Shown piece after piece: positions 20,815 to 30,130 of a DNA stretch of 64,000 nucleotides; positions within the stretch are counted from its first letter, which is position 1, and every line of letters starts with the position of its first letter. A program made the translations under genes and the position numbers. The notes below the pieces were generated by a model. It was given only the letters and a program-made list of their open reading frames with translations. It did no database searches and had not been told where the DNA came from. The DNA is taken from positions 1 through 64,000 of the forward strand of contig WQWY01000007.1 in the NCBI GenBank assembly GCA_009785115.1, written 5' to 3'. The stretch is from Micrococcales bacterium (lineage in GTDB: Bacteria; Actinomycetota; Actinomycetes; Actinomycetales; Cellulomonadaceae).

Positions 20815-22292
20815 GGCACGCACCCCACAGCCGGGCGGGTCGAGAGCCGACCGTCGGCGCGCAGGATCGAGACCTCGATGCAGACCTGGCTCTCCCCCGG
20901 TCCTGCCGCGACGGCCACCGAGGCCGTGTCGGTCACCGCCCGCTGGGTCGAGCCCGAGCCAGGGGCGAGCCGCACCCACTGGTAGCGGTCGCCGTCAGCG
21001 GGCAGGGGGTTCGTCCAGGTGAAGGCGACCGAGCCGTCACCGGCCCAGGTCCCGACGAGGTCGGCCGGGGTCGGCACGACGGCCTCGACGGTCGCCGGCG
21101 CACCGGGGTGCTGCGACAGGGTCGGCCGAGCCTCGGAGCCAGGACGTCCCAGCACGACGGCGGTGGCGACCACCACCGCGACCAGCGCCAGGCTGGCGAC
21201 CGCGACCAGCGCCCGGGCGGCCCGGCGCCCGCCGGTCCGCGAGGCCGACCCGCCTTGGTCGGTGCCCCTCCGAGACCTCTCAGAGGAGCGGACCTTGGCC
21301 GCCCTGCGGTCGATCACCGAGCCCGCTCGCGTCTCGCCGGTGTCCGGCTCGACGATCTGACGGTCCCGGGTGGTGTCGTCGAGCCCGGGCACCTCCCGAG
21401 GGCCGCCCGTCGCGACGTCGCTCTCCGAGACGATCAGGTCGAGCGCCGTCATGGGCAGCCCCATCGCGGCCTCGACCGTCTGCAGGGAGCAGGCGAACGC
21501 GATCGCGGAGGGCGGGCGGTCCTCCACCTTCCGCGACATGGCCCGCGCGAGGATCTCGACGAGCTCGGCAGGCACGTCCGAGCGGCCGATCGGCGGCAGC
21601 GCCATGTGCTCGATCCTGTCGACCAGCTCTCTCGCCGAGTTCCTGGTCCCAGGCACCTCGAACGGCGAGCGCCCGGCGAGCATCGAGTACACCGTGGCAG
21701 CGAGCGAGTACAGGTCAGACCGCTCGTCGCTCACGTGGTCCAGGCCGAGAAGCTCCGGCGGCGCCCACGGGATCGACATGCCCGCCGCCTCGGAGAGCCC
21801 GACCGCCGCGGCGATGCCGAAGTCGGTCAGGGCCGGCCAGCCGAAGTCGGTCGTCAGCACGTTGGCCGGCTTGATGTCGCGGTGGACGACGCCCGCGTCG
21901 TGCGCGGTCTGCACCGCCGAGGCGAGCCTGATGCCGATGCGCAGGCACTCGGCGACGCTGAGCCGCTCGGCACGGTACCGCTCGGCCAGCCCCGGGCGCG
22001 AGCAGTGCTCCATCACCAGGTACGGACGCCCGTCGGAGGCGAAACCGGCGTGGTGCACCGTCACGATGGCCGGGTGCTGGGACAGCCTGGCCATGAGGTT
22101 CGCCTCGGTGACGAACTGCTCGCGCGTGGCGTCGTCGAGATGAGCCTCGAGCAGCACCTTGACGGCGACCTCACGGGCAGGCAGCTGCTGGTGGTACAGG
22201 AAGACGTCGGCGAACCCGCCCATCCCGAGCAGCCGGCTGTAGGTGTAGCCGGACAACCAGGGGGGCGTGCTCGGCCGACGACGTCCGGTCAC
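20811..22292 (-). CDS. Membrane Ser/Thr protein kinase (PknB/Hanks type) with extracellular domain
   Basis: A 493-residue protein. The kinase domain (about 15-275) has the glycine loop GMGGFADVF, Lys45 (VAVKV), HRDIKPANVL (137-146), DFG (157-159) and APPE, so it should be active. A basic, Ser/Arg-rich juxtamembrane part leads to one membrane segment (358-382) and a 110-residue outer domain with FN3-like strands (VAFTWTNPLPADGDRYQWVRL) instead of the PASTA repeats of PknB. It may sense surface-protein state. GTG overlaps the FHA gene stop (GTGA). Likely substrates are the FHA proteins and MoxR-group proteins of this operon; that is inference. Confidence 0.94.
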   Translation of the reverse strand: MTGRRRPSTPPWLSGYTYSRLLGMGGFADVFLYHQQLPAREVAVKVLLEAHLDDATREQFVTEANLMARLSQHPAIVTVHHAGFASDGRPYLVMEHCSRPGLAERYRAERLSVAECLRIGIRLASAVQTAHDAGVVHRDIKPANVLTTDFGWPALTDFGIAAAVGLSEAAGMSIPWAPPELLGLDHVSDERSDLYSLAATVYSMLAGRSPFEVPGTRNSARELVDRIEHMALPPIGRSDVPAELVEILARAMSRKVEDRPPSAIAFACSLQTVEAAMGLPMTALDLIVSESDVATGGPREVPGLDDTTRDRQIVEPDTGETRAGSVIDRRAAKVRSSERSRRGTDQGGSASRTGGRRAARALVAVASLALVAVVVATAVVLGRPGSEARPTLSQHPGAPATVEAVVPTPADLVGTWAGDGSVAFTWTNPLPADGDRYQWVRLAPGSGSTQRAVTDTASVAVAAGPGESQVCIEVSILRADGRLSTRPAVGCVP

Positions 22293-23440
22293 CTCATGCG
22301 CTCCACCACGAACGTCACGCCGTCACCGAGATCGACCGTCTCGTCGTCAGCAAGGACCCGGGGCTCGCCGGGACGGAGCCTGCGCGCACCGCCGCCTGGG
22401 CGCAGCACGTGGACGCCGTTGGTCGAGTCCAGGTCGGTGACCAGGACGTCGTCGCCCTCCATGCGCACCTCGGCGTGGGTGCGGCTGATGTCCTGCTGGG
22501 GGCTGGGGACCGCGACGAGACGCGGCATCTCCCGGCTGGACACCCGGGCCGCCTGCGGTGCCCGGCCGAGCAGCACCGGACGGTCGAGCGAGACGACCAG
22601 CCCGGTGGACAGCACCAGCTGTGCGGTCGGCTCGAGCCCCTCGCCCTCGTCCCCGTCCTCGTCCGACCAGGTCGGCATCGCACCGCGCACGTCGGGGAGG
22701 TTGGACGACATGATCGTGAGAGAGTCCGCGCCCGCCGCGCCGACACGGACCGGCTCGGGGACCTCGATCAGCTCCAGCTCGCCAGAGTCCAAGAGCTCGG
22801 GGAGCTCAGGGATTCCCACCGAGACGAGGATGGTCTCGTTGTCCTCGACCACGGCAGCCGTCGGTGCGGCGTCCTGCCTCGTGTCGATCTTCGTGTCGTT
22901 CTTCGCGGCGGTCTGGGCCGACAGGTCGTCTCGGGTCTGCGTGTCAGCCGCAGGCGCAGGCTCCTCGGTGTCGGCGGACTCCTCGGTGCCGACCTTCGCC
23001 CCGTGCGGCGAGCGCAGGCCCCCGGCCCGCACCACACCGGCCACCAGCGGCAGGTCGGGGCCGTCGAGCGCACCCGGGACGCGGATGATCATCGCCGACA
23101 CGCCGCCGAGGCTGCGCTCGGTCCAGGTGGCCACGCCGTGCCCGTCGATGGTCACCGTGGCGGAGTCGTTGTCGAGCTGAGCGTCCACGACGACGTCGCC
23201 GCGGACCGCGACGTGGGTCACCCCGTCGTCGCCGCGCACCGAGAGCACGAACGGCTTCATCGCCCCGAAGCCTTCGGCGGCCAGCAGCGACAGGCCGTCG
23301 ATGAAGTTCATCCGCTCCTGAGAACCGAACCACAGCCGCTCGGCCGTGGCCGGTGAGGTGGCCGGGCCGAGCAGCGCGACGAACCCGTCGTTCACCACCG
23401 CGGTCCAGTCACCGGGCACGTAGCTGGAGACTGTTGTCAT
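22289..23440 (-). CDS. FHA-domain protein
   Basis: A 383-residue soluble protein. The first 135 residues form an uncharacterised beta-rich domain (DWTAVVNDGFVALLGP...). A Thr/Glu/Asp-rich linker contains EDNETILVS, which looks like a kinase target. The C-terminal FHA domain (about 280-380) has LLGRAP, DISRTHAEV and DLDSTNGVHVL. FHA domains read phosphothreonine, so this links the neighbouring phosphatase and kinase genes. ATG and TGA overlap on both sides (ATGA with the PP2C gene, GTGA with the kinase gene). Confidence 0.9.
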   Translation of the reverse strand: MTTVSSYVPGDWTAVVNDGFVALLGPATSPATAERLWFGSQERMNFIDGLSLLAAEGFGAMKPFVLSVRGDDGVTHVAVRGDVVVDAQLDNDSATVTIDGHGVATWTERSLGGVSAMIIRVPGALDGPDLPLVAGVVRAGGLRSPHGAKVGTEESADTEEPAPAADTQTRDDLSAQTAAKNDTKIDTRQDAAPTAAVVEDNETILVSVGIPELPELLDSGELELIEVPEPVRVGAAGADSLTIMSSNLPDVRGAMPTWSDEDGDEGEGLEPTAQLVLSTGLVVSLDRPVLLGRAPQAARVSSREMPRLVAVPSPQQDISRTHAEVRMEGDDVLVTDLDSTNGVHVLRPGGGARRLRPGEPRVLADDETVDLGDGVTFVVERMR

Positions 23441-24285
23441 CTTTCCTCCACTAGGTCGCGACGGGGCACGGTCGCCCCGTCGAGCATCTCGTCCCAGCCG
23501 CGACCCGGTGTCGCGCTGGTCCCGCCGGCGCGCCGCGCCGTCGGGTGCCGCTGATCGAGCTCAGCGTCCGTGAGAAGCATGTCCACCACCACGACGGTGA
23601 CGTTGTCCCGAGCGCCACGCTGGACGGCCTCGTTCACGAGGTCGACCGCCGCCGTCTTGGGCTCTGGGCGGTCGTCGAGCAGGGCCGCGATCTCGTCGCG
23701 GCCGAGCTCGCGGGTGAGACCGTCGGTGCACACCAGCATCCGGTCGCCGCCGGTCACCGGGAGCATCCAGTAGTCGACCGTGGCGAGGCCGTTGGTCCCC
23801 AGCGCCCGTGTCAGCACGTGCCGCTCCGGGTGGCGGTCCGCCTCCTCGCGGCTCAGCACGCCCTTGTCCACCAGGTCCTGGACCACCGAGTGGTCGACGC
23901 TGACCTGCGTCAGCCCGGTCGCCGCCGACCAGCGGTAGACCCTCGAGTCCCCGATGTTGAAGACCAGCCAGAACAGCGCGCCACCCTGCTCGGTGATCGC
24001 GACACCGGCCACCGTCGTGCCGCCTCGCCGGCCCTGGGTGAACTCCGTGCGGATCCTGGTCGAGGTGCGGTCGAAGGCCGCGCGGATCTCGTCCACGCTC
24101 ACCGACCGGACGCCGGTGAGCTGGGCGAACTCCTCGACGGTGATCCGCGCGGCGAGGTCCCCCGCGTCGTGGCCGCCCATGCCGTCAGCGACCATGAACA
24201 AGGGCGGGTAGGTCAGGGCGGCGTCCTCGTTCACCGCCCGGACCGCGCCCCGATGGGTCGCGGAGCCCCAGGATGTGCGCACCAC
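23437..24285 (-). CDS. PP2C-family Ser/Thr phosphatase
   Basis: A 282-residue metal-dependent phosphatase with RGAVRAVNEDA, VADGMGGHDAGD, FNIGDSRVYR, VCTDGLTREL and ARDNVTVVVV, all the metal-binding Asp motifs of the PP2C family (PstP type), but without the membrane segment of PstP. It should reverse the operon kinase. GTG at 24285 has GGAAGG six bases upstream. It is the first gene of the leftward operon that runs to 9395; an inverted repeat at 24324-24342 lies just upstream. Confidence 0.95.
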   Translation of the reverse strand: MVRTSWGSATHRGAVRAVNEDAALTYPPLFMVADGMGGHDAGDLAARITVEEFAQLTGVRSVSVDEIRAAFDRTSTRIRTEFTQGRRGGTTVAGVAITEQGGALFWLVFNIGDSRVYRWSAATGLTQVSVDHSVVQDLVDKGVLSREEADRHPERHVLTRALGTNGLATVDYWMLPVTGGDRMLVCTDGLTRELGRDEIAALLDDRPEPKTAAVDLVNEAVQRGARDNVTVVVVDMLLTDAELDQRHPTARRAGGTSATPGRGWDEMLDGATVPRRDLVEER

Positions 24286-24323
24286 TCACATCCTTCCGCT
24301 CGAGACGACAAACCTCCCATATC

Positions 24324-24342
24324 GTGCCCTACCGGAGGGCAC
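24324..24342. promoter_or_regulatory. Inverted repeat upstream of the PP2C operon
   Basis: GTGCCCT and AGGGCAC form a perfect 7-base inverted repeat around ACCGG, 39 bases before the first start codon of the long operon. It could be an operator or a 5' UTR hairpin. The perfect 14-base palindrome at 24364-24377 lies further upstream. No convincing -10/-35 pair was found, so the role is open. Confidence 0.35.
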
Positions 24343-24397
24343 CTCTGGTCCAGTTCACCCTTCGATCGTCGACGATCTCCCCGATCTGGTGACATCC

Positions 24398-24426
24398 GGG
24401 TGCTCGGCGGTGCCCAGAGCACGCCC
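24398..24426 (-). terminator. Possible terminator after the hydrolase gene
   Basis: GGGTGCTC (24398-24405) can pair with GAGCAC plus CCC (24417-24426) with one bulge; the stem abuts the stop codon of the 24426-26012 gene. It is short and lacks a U-tract. Confidence 0.3.
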
Positions 24427-26012
24427 TAGATGCCGAGCTGGAACACGCCCCAGTAGGCCGCGGCCACGAGGAGCCCCACGCACCCGAGCCCGGCGAGAGC
24501 GACCGCCGACCGCGGCAGCACCCCGGTCACCGGGCGGACGACGCGATCGCCGTGCGGCACCAGGGCCCGCAGCGCGATCACCCCGGCCAGCACGGCGAGC
24601 AGGCCGATCACCCGCACCGCGAGCCACCCGCCGGTCACCACCAGCGGGTCGCGCTCGTAGTCCAGCGCGAGCCTCGCCACCGCGACCAGGTACCAGACCA
24701 GGACGGCCACCGTGGCCACCGACCCCAGGGCGCACCAGGTGAGCGGCCGTGACACCGACCGTGAGATCCCTTCAGGAGCGGGCACGTCAGGGGCTCGGCG
24801 GCGACGCAGCGCGCGAAGCCCTCGCCCGGCCATGCCCAGCGCCACGGCGGCGATCAGCGCGGCGGCGGACGAGCCGACCCAGACGAGCACCGCCGTCCCG
24901 TCGCGCAACCACCGCGGGGTCGGCACCGGGTCTGCCCGGAAGTGCTGCTCGGGCTGCGCCCCGGCGACGTGCGGACGCGTCATGGCGGTCTGTGGCAGCC
25001 CGAGCACCCACCCGGGCAGGTCGACGAGGAACTCCTCGACCACCTGGTCGTCCACCTTCAGGCCGTGGTTCGCGTCCGCGTAGTAGCGCACGGTCACCTG
25101 GTGGTTGCCCACCTTCGCGACGTCAGAGATGATCTGCTCCGGGCCCTGCACGAGGGGCATCGAGGCGTCATCGGTGCCGTAGGCGACGAGCACCGGCTGA
25201 CGCATCCGCTGCTGGAAGCTCGAGACGTCGAAGTCCACGTACTCGAAGGCCCCGGGGATGCTGAGCCCCACCGCTCGCGGGATCGCCCGGAACACCCCGG
25301 CGGGCACACCGGTGTTGCGCAGGTAGCTGTCGGCCGCGAACGCCGCCTGCTCGCGCGGCGGCACCACCGGGGGCGACACCAGCACGACGAACGCGAGCCT
25401 CGGGTCCGTCGCGGCCATCACCGGGGCGATCCAGCCGCCCTCGCTCTCCGCGTACACCCCGACCCTGTCCGGGTCCACCCCGGGCCAGGTGCGCAGCGTC
25501 TGGACCGAGCGCGCGTAGTCGGCGGCCATCTTCACGTAGTCGCGGTGCGCCGTGGTGTAGGTGTCCAGCCGCTTCTCGGGCACCAGCGCGACCACCCCGG
25601 CCGCGGCGAGCGCGCGTGCCTGCGCCCGGAAGGCGTTGGCGTAGGTGTCGGTGCCCGCGCCGTGCACGAAGACCACCGCAGGACGGTCCGGAGGGGCATC
25701 GACGGGCTCGCTGATCCGTCCCTGCACGGTCGCGCCGTCGAGCCGGACGGTCACCATCGTCTCGCGGACCTCGTACTCGGGCAGGCTCGGCGCGCCGCTG
25801 ATCGCGGTCGAGGAGGTCGTGGTCCGCAACGAGCTGTTCAGCGGCACCGGGTCCCACTGAGGCCCGAGCACCGCACCGAGCACGGCCAGGGCGATCATCG
25901 CCACCACGGTCTCGGTCAGCACACGCCAGGCCGACGACCTGGTGAACCGACGACGCAGGCTCTCCAGCACGCCAGGCAGCCTAGGCGCATCTGACGACCC
26001 GTGGGCGGGCAT
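24426..26012 (-). CDS. Membrane-bound alpha/beta hydrolase
   Basis: A 528-residue protein. One membrane segment near the N-terminus (about 33-50) is followed by an alpha/beta hydrolase domain with VVFVHGAGTDTY (oxyanion hole), GVYAESEGGWIAP (nucleophile Ser elbow), YGTDDASMP (Asp) and ADANHGL (His), so the catalytic triad is complete. The C-terminal 150 residues hold about four membrane segments. The substrate is unknown; the catalytic domain probably faces outwards. The start at 26012 has GGGGA nine bases upstream; ATG at 26066 is an alternative. It lies 84 bases after era on the same strand. Confidence 0.82.
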   Translation of the reverse strand: MPAHGSSDAPRLPGVLESLRRRFTRSSAWRVLTETVVAMIALAVLGAVLGPQWDPVPLNSSLRTTTSSTAISGAPSLPEYEVRETMVTVRLDGATVQGRISEPVDAPPDRPAVVFVHGAGTDTYANAFRAQARALAAAGVVALVPEKRLDTYTTAHRDYVKMAADYARSVQTLRTWPGVDPDRVGVYAESEGGWIAPVMAATDPRLAFVVLVSPPVVPPREQAAFAADSYLRNTGVPAGVFRAIPRAVGLSIPGAFEYVDFDVSSFQQRMRQPVLVAYGTDDASMPLVQGPEQIISDVAKVGNHQVTVRYYADANHGLKVDDQVVEEFLVDLPGWVLGLPQTAMTRPHVAGAQPEQHFRADPVPTPRWLRDGTAVLVWVGSSAAALIAAVALGMAGRGLRALRRRRAPDVPAPEGISRSVSRPLTWCALGSVATVAVLVWYLVAVARLALDYERDPLVVTGGWLAVRVIGLLAVLAGVIALRALVPHGDRVVRPVTGVLPRSAVALAGLGCVGLLVAAAYWGVFQLGI

Positions 26013-26096
26013 CGAGGGTGATCCCCGTCTGACCTGGAGACTCGCGGGAGAACGCACAGAACCCATGATCCAGAAGACAGAGCCCAGGAGCAGGGC

Positions 26097-27032
26097 TCAG
26101 AAACCCAGACGGCCCAGCTGTCGAGGGTCGCGCTGCCAGTCCTTGGCGACGCGCACGTGCAGGTCGAGAAACACCTTGGCACCGAGCAGGGCCTCGATCT
26201 GCGTGCGTGCCCGGGTGCCGATGTCGCGCAGGCGAGACCCGCCCCGGCCGATGATGATCGCCTTCTGGGAGTCCCGCTCGACGTACAGCTCGACGCGCAC
26301 GTCGATCAGCGGCCGACCGTCAGCGGCCGGCTGGTCGCGCTCGACCATCTCCTCCACGACGACGGCCAGCGAGTGCGGCAGCTCGTCACGCACCCCTTCC
26401 AGGGCGGCCTCGCGCACCAGCTCGGCGACCATCACCTGGTCGGGCTCGTCGGTCAGCTCACCGTCGGGGTAGAACGCGGGCCCTGGCGGGAGGTGACCGA
26501 CGAGCACGTCGACGAGCAGCCGGACCTGATAGCCGCTGACCGCGCTGACCGGGACCACGTCGACCCACGGGCCGAGGTCGGCCACGGCGAGCAGGTGCTC
26601 CGTCATCTGGGAGCGGCCGACAAGGTCGGCCTTGGTGACGACAGCGACCACCGGCGTGCGATCAGCCAGGTCGGCCAGCTGCTGGGCGATGAACCGGTCG
26701 CCGGGGCCGACCCGCTGGTCGGCCGGCAGGCAGAAGCAGACCAGGTCGACCTCGGCCAGGGTCCCGGCGACCTGGTCGTTGAGCCGCTCGCCGAGCAGGG
26801 TGCGCGGGCGGTGCAGCCCAGGGGTGTCCACGAGGACCAGCTGGGCGTCAGACCGGTGCACGACGCCGCGCACCACGTGACGGGTGGTCTGCGGCCGTGA
26901 GGAGGTGATCGCCACCTTCTGGCCGACCATGGCGTTGGTCAGCGTGGACTTGCCGGAGTTCGGCCTGCCCACCAGGCAGACGAACCCTGAACGGTGCTCC
27001 TCAGCACTCTCGGTCCGCTCGGGTGCGCTCAT
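26097..27032 (-). CDS. era: GTPase Era
   Basis: Ribosome-assembly GTPase that binds 16S rRNA near its 3' end. The 311-residue protein has G1 (GRPNSGKST), the switch region RPQTTRH, G3 (DTPGLHRP), G4 (TKAD) and the C-terminal KH domain ([21 protein letters not shown]). The start overlaps the stop of the CBS-domain protein gene (ATGA). The run phoH-ybeY-hemolysin-like-era is a common actinobacterial cluster. Confidence 0.97.
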   Translation of the reverse strand: MSAPERTESAEEHRSGFVCLVGRPNSGKSTLTNAMVGQKVAITSSRPQTTRHVVRGVVHRSDAQLVLVDTPGLHRPRTLLGERLNDQVAGTLAEVDLVCFCLPADQRVGPGDRFIAQQLADLADRTPVVAVVTKADLVGRSQMTEHLLAVADLGPWVDVVPVSAVSGYQVRLLVDVLVGHLPPGPAFYPDGELTDEPDQVMVAELVREAALEGVRDELPHSLAVVVEEMVERDQPAADGRPLIDVRVELYVERDSQKAIIIGRGGSRLRDIGTRARTQIEALLGAKVFLDLHVRVAKDWQRDPRQLGRLGF

Positions 27033-28306
27033 CGGTCCAGGTTCCTCGTTCTCACTCGTCCGTCTTCTTCGCTCGGTGTCGACCGTCGTACCAGCACGGT
27101 AGCCAGGCGTCGGCGGCGCCCCTCGACCCGTTCGGCGGTCAGGTGCAGCCCGTGGATGACCCCCGCCGAGCCGGGCAGCGGCACCTTCCCCAGGGCCTTG
27201 GCGAGCAGGCCACCAGCGGTGTCCACGTCCTCGTCGTCCACCTCGCGGCCGAACAGGTCGCCCAGCTCGTCGCGACCCATGCGCGCGGGTACCCGGAACA
27301 CCCCGTCGCCGACGGCCTCGGCCGCCGGTGCCGACGGGTCGTGCTCGTCGGTGAGCTCTCCGACGATCTCCTCCAGGGCGTCCTCCATCGTGACCAGCCC
27401 CGCGATGCCACCGTACTCGTCGACCACCATGGCGATGTGCGCGGAGGCGTCGCGCAGCTCGCGCAGCAGGTCGTCCACCGGTTTGGACTCCGGCACGAAG
27501 CGTGCGGGGCGCGCCAGGCTGATCGCCAGGTCGTCCAGCGCCGCGAGGTCACCGCTCGGGCCGAAGGCGTGCCGCACGATGTCCTTGAGGTAGAGCACCC
27601 CGCGCAGGTCGTCCACCGAGTCCCCGATCACGGGCAGCCGGGAGAACCCGGAGCGCAGCAGCAGCCTCAGCGACGTGCGCAGCTGTGTGTGGGCACGGGT
27701 GACGACCATGTCGGTGCGCGGCACCATGACCTCGCGGGTCAGCGTGTCGCCGAGCTCCATGACGGAGCGGACCATCTGCCGCTCCTCCTCGTCGATCACC
27801 GGGGACTCCGCGACCCGGTCCACCATGGCCCGCAGCTCGTCCTCGTCGGGCTCGCTCGCGGCCACGACGGCCGAGGTGCGGCTCAGGCCGCCGACCAGCG
27901 TGGTGACCACGACGAGGAGCCGCCCGATCACGACGAGGGTACGCACCGGGTGGCGACGTCCGATGGTGCGAGGGCTCACGCGGACCAGCCCCCAGGCGAC
28001 GGCGGCGCTGACCCCCAGGCACACCGCCAGCACGCCCCACCACGGCCAGTCCGTGGAGGCGTCCACCCAGAGCGTCACCGCGACGGTGGCGGTCATCTCG
28101 CTCATCAGCCTCACGAAGCTCGCGGAGTCCGCGACCCGCACAGGGTCAGCGGTCAGCCTCGCGACGCGCCTGGCGGCCGGGTGCCCCTCGGCGACGAGCT
28201 GGGCGACCTGGGCCCGGGTGGCGCGCGCGACCGCGACCTCCCCGGCCGAGAGCAACGCTGCCAGGACGTAGCCGAGCAGGACCAGCAGAACCAGCGCGGC
28301 GGTCAT
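27029..28306 (-). CDS. CNNM/CorC-type membrane protein with CBS domains
   Basis: A 425-residue member of the hemolysin C/CorC/CNNM family, which is linked to magnesium and cobalt transport. It has an N-terminal membrane domain of four segments (residues 1-135), a CBS pair ([12 protein letters not shown] and the following domain through [16 protein letters not shown]) and a C-terminal CorC_HlyC domain. ATG overlaps the ybeY stop (TGATG). The transported ion is not evident. Confidence 0.92.
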   Translation of the reverse strand: MTAALVLLVLLGYVLAALLSAGEVAVARATRAQVAQLVAEGHPAARRVARLTADPVRVADSASFVRLMSEMTATVAVTLWVDASTDWPWWGVLAVCLGVSAAVAWGLVRVSPRTIGRRHPVRTLVVIGRLLVVVTTLVGGLSRTSAVVAASEPDEDELRAMVDRVAESPVIDEEERQMVRSVMELGDTLTREVMVPRTDMVVTRAHTQLRTSLRLLLRSGFSRLPVIGDSVDDLRGVLYLKDIVRHAFGPSGDLAALDDLAISLARPARFVPESKPVDDLLRELRDASAHIAMVVDEYGGIAGLVTMEDALEEIVGELTDEHDPSAPAAEAVGDGVFRVPARMGRDELGDLFGREVDDEDVDTAGGLLAKALGKVPLPGSAGVIHGLHLTAERVEGRRRRLATVLVRRSTPSEEDGRVRTRNLDR

Positions 28307-28751
28307 CACCGGGCCAGGAAGCTGAGCAGCAGACGGCGTTGCAGGTCGAACATCTGCTTCTCCTCCTCGGGCTCCGCGTGGTCGAAGCCGAGCAGGTGGA
28401 GGATCCCGTGCACGGTGAGCAGCAGCAGCTCTTCGGCCGTGCTGTGGCCGGCCGCGTGCGCCTGCGCGGCGGCCACCTCCGGGCACAGCACCACGTCACC
28501 GAGCATGCCCTGTGCGGTCTGCGCCCCCTCGCGCCCCGGCCGCAGCTCGTCCATCGGGAAGGAGAGCACGTCGGTCGGGCCCGGCTCGTCCATCCATCGC
28601 ACGTGCAGGTCGCTCATCGCCTCGGTGCCGACCAGCATCACCGACAGCTCGGTCTGCGGGTGCAGGTGCAGCGCGTCGAGCACGTAGCGGGCCAGCGCGG
28701 CGATCTCGGCCTCGTCGACGTCGACGCCGGACTCGTTGGAGACCTCGATGC

Positions 28752-28755
<4 letters not shown>
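28306..28755 (-). CDS. ybeY: Endoribonuclease YbeY
   Basis: Metal-dependent RNase for 16S rRNA 3' maturation and ribosome quality control. The 149-residue protein carries the family zinc motif [11 protein letters not shown] and [11 protein letters not shown]. Start overlaps the phoH stop (ATGA); its stop overlaps the next gene's start (TGATG). Confidence 0.97.
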
Positions 28756-29783
<1,028 letters not shown>

Positions 29784-30130
29784 CGGCTCGGCGTCCGCCG
29801 GGGCCTCCTTCGTCTCACAGGCGCTCCTCGTCGTGCTCGTCGACGACGCTCGGCCGGACGGGCACGCGTCGATCTTACCGACCTCGCGCCAGCCCCACCC
29901 TCTCCCGCAGCTGCTCCGCTCGGGTCCGCCACGGGTCTGCTCACCTGCGGCGTCAGGCCCAGGGTCGTAGGACGCGGGTGCGCACCGGGCGAGGGCGTGG
30001 TTTTCTCGTCTGGCCGACAGGCCAGCGACCTCCGATGCAGGTCCATCGTCCTGTCGGGGCAGGCAGTAGTGTCGGAGAGACTGACCGGTGACATTGGGGC
30101 AAGGACGCTCACAGAGCTCGGAGGTATGCG
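29784..30130. other. Divergent promoter region between phoH and ppdK
   Basis: No gene was recognised. The right part holds a TAGTGT -10-like element (about 30067-30072) and the ppdK ribosome-binding site GGAGG. No clear terminator, tRNA or riboswitch structure was seen. Confidence 0.5.

Noticed and set aside
24364-24377. Perfect palindrome GATCGTCGACGATC
   Set aside because: Possibly an operator, but a single short palindrome in GC-rich DNA between two genes without a promoter match is too weak to name.
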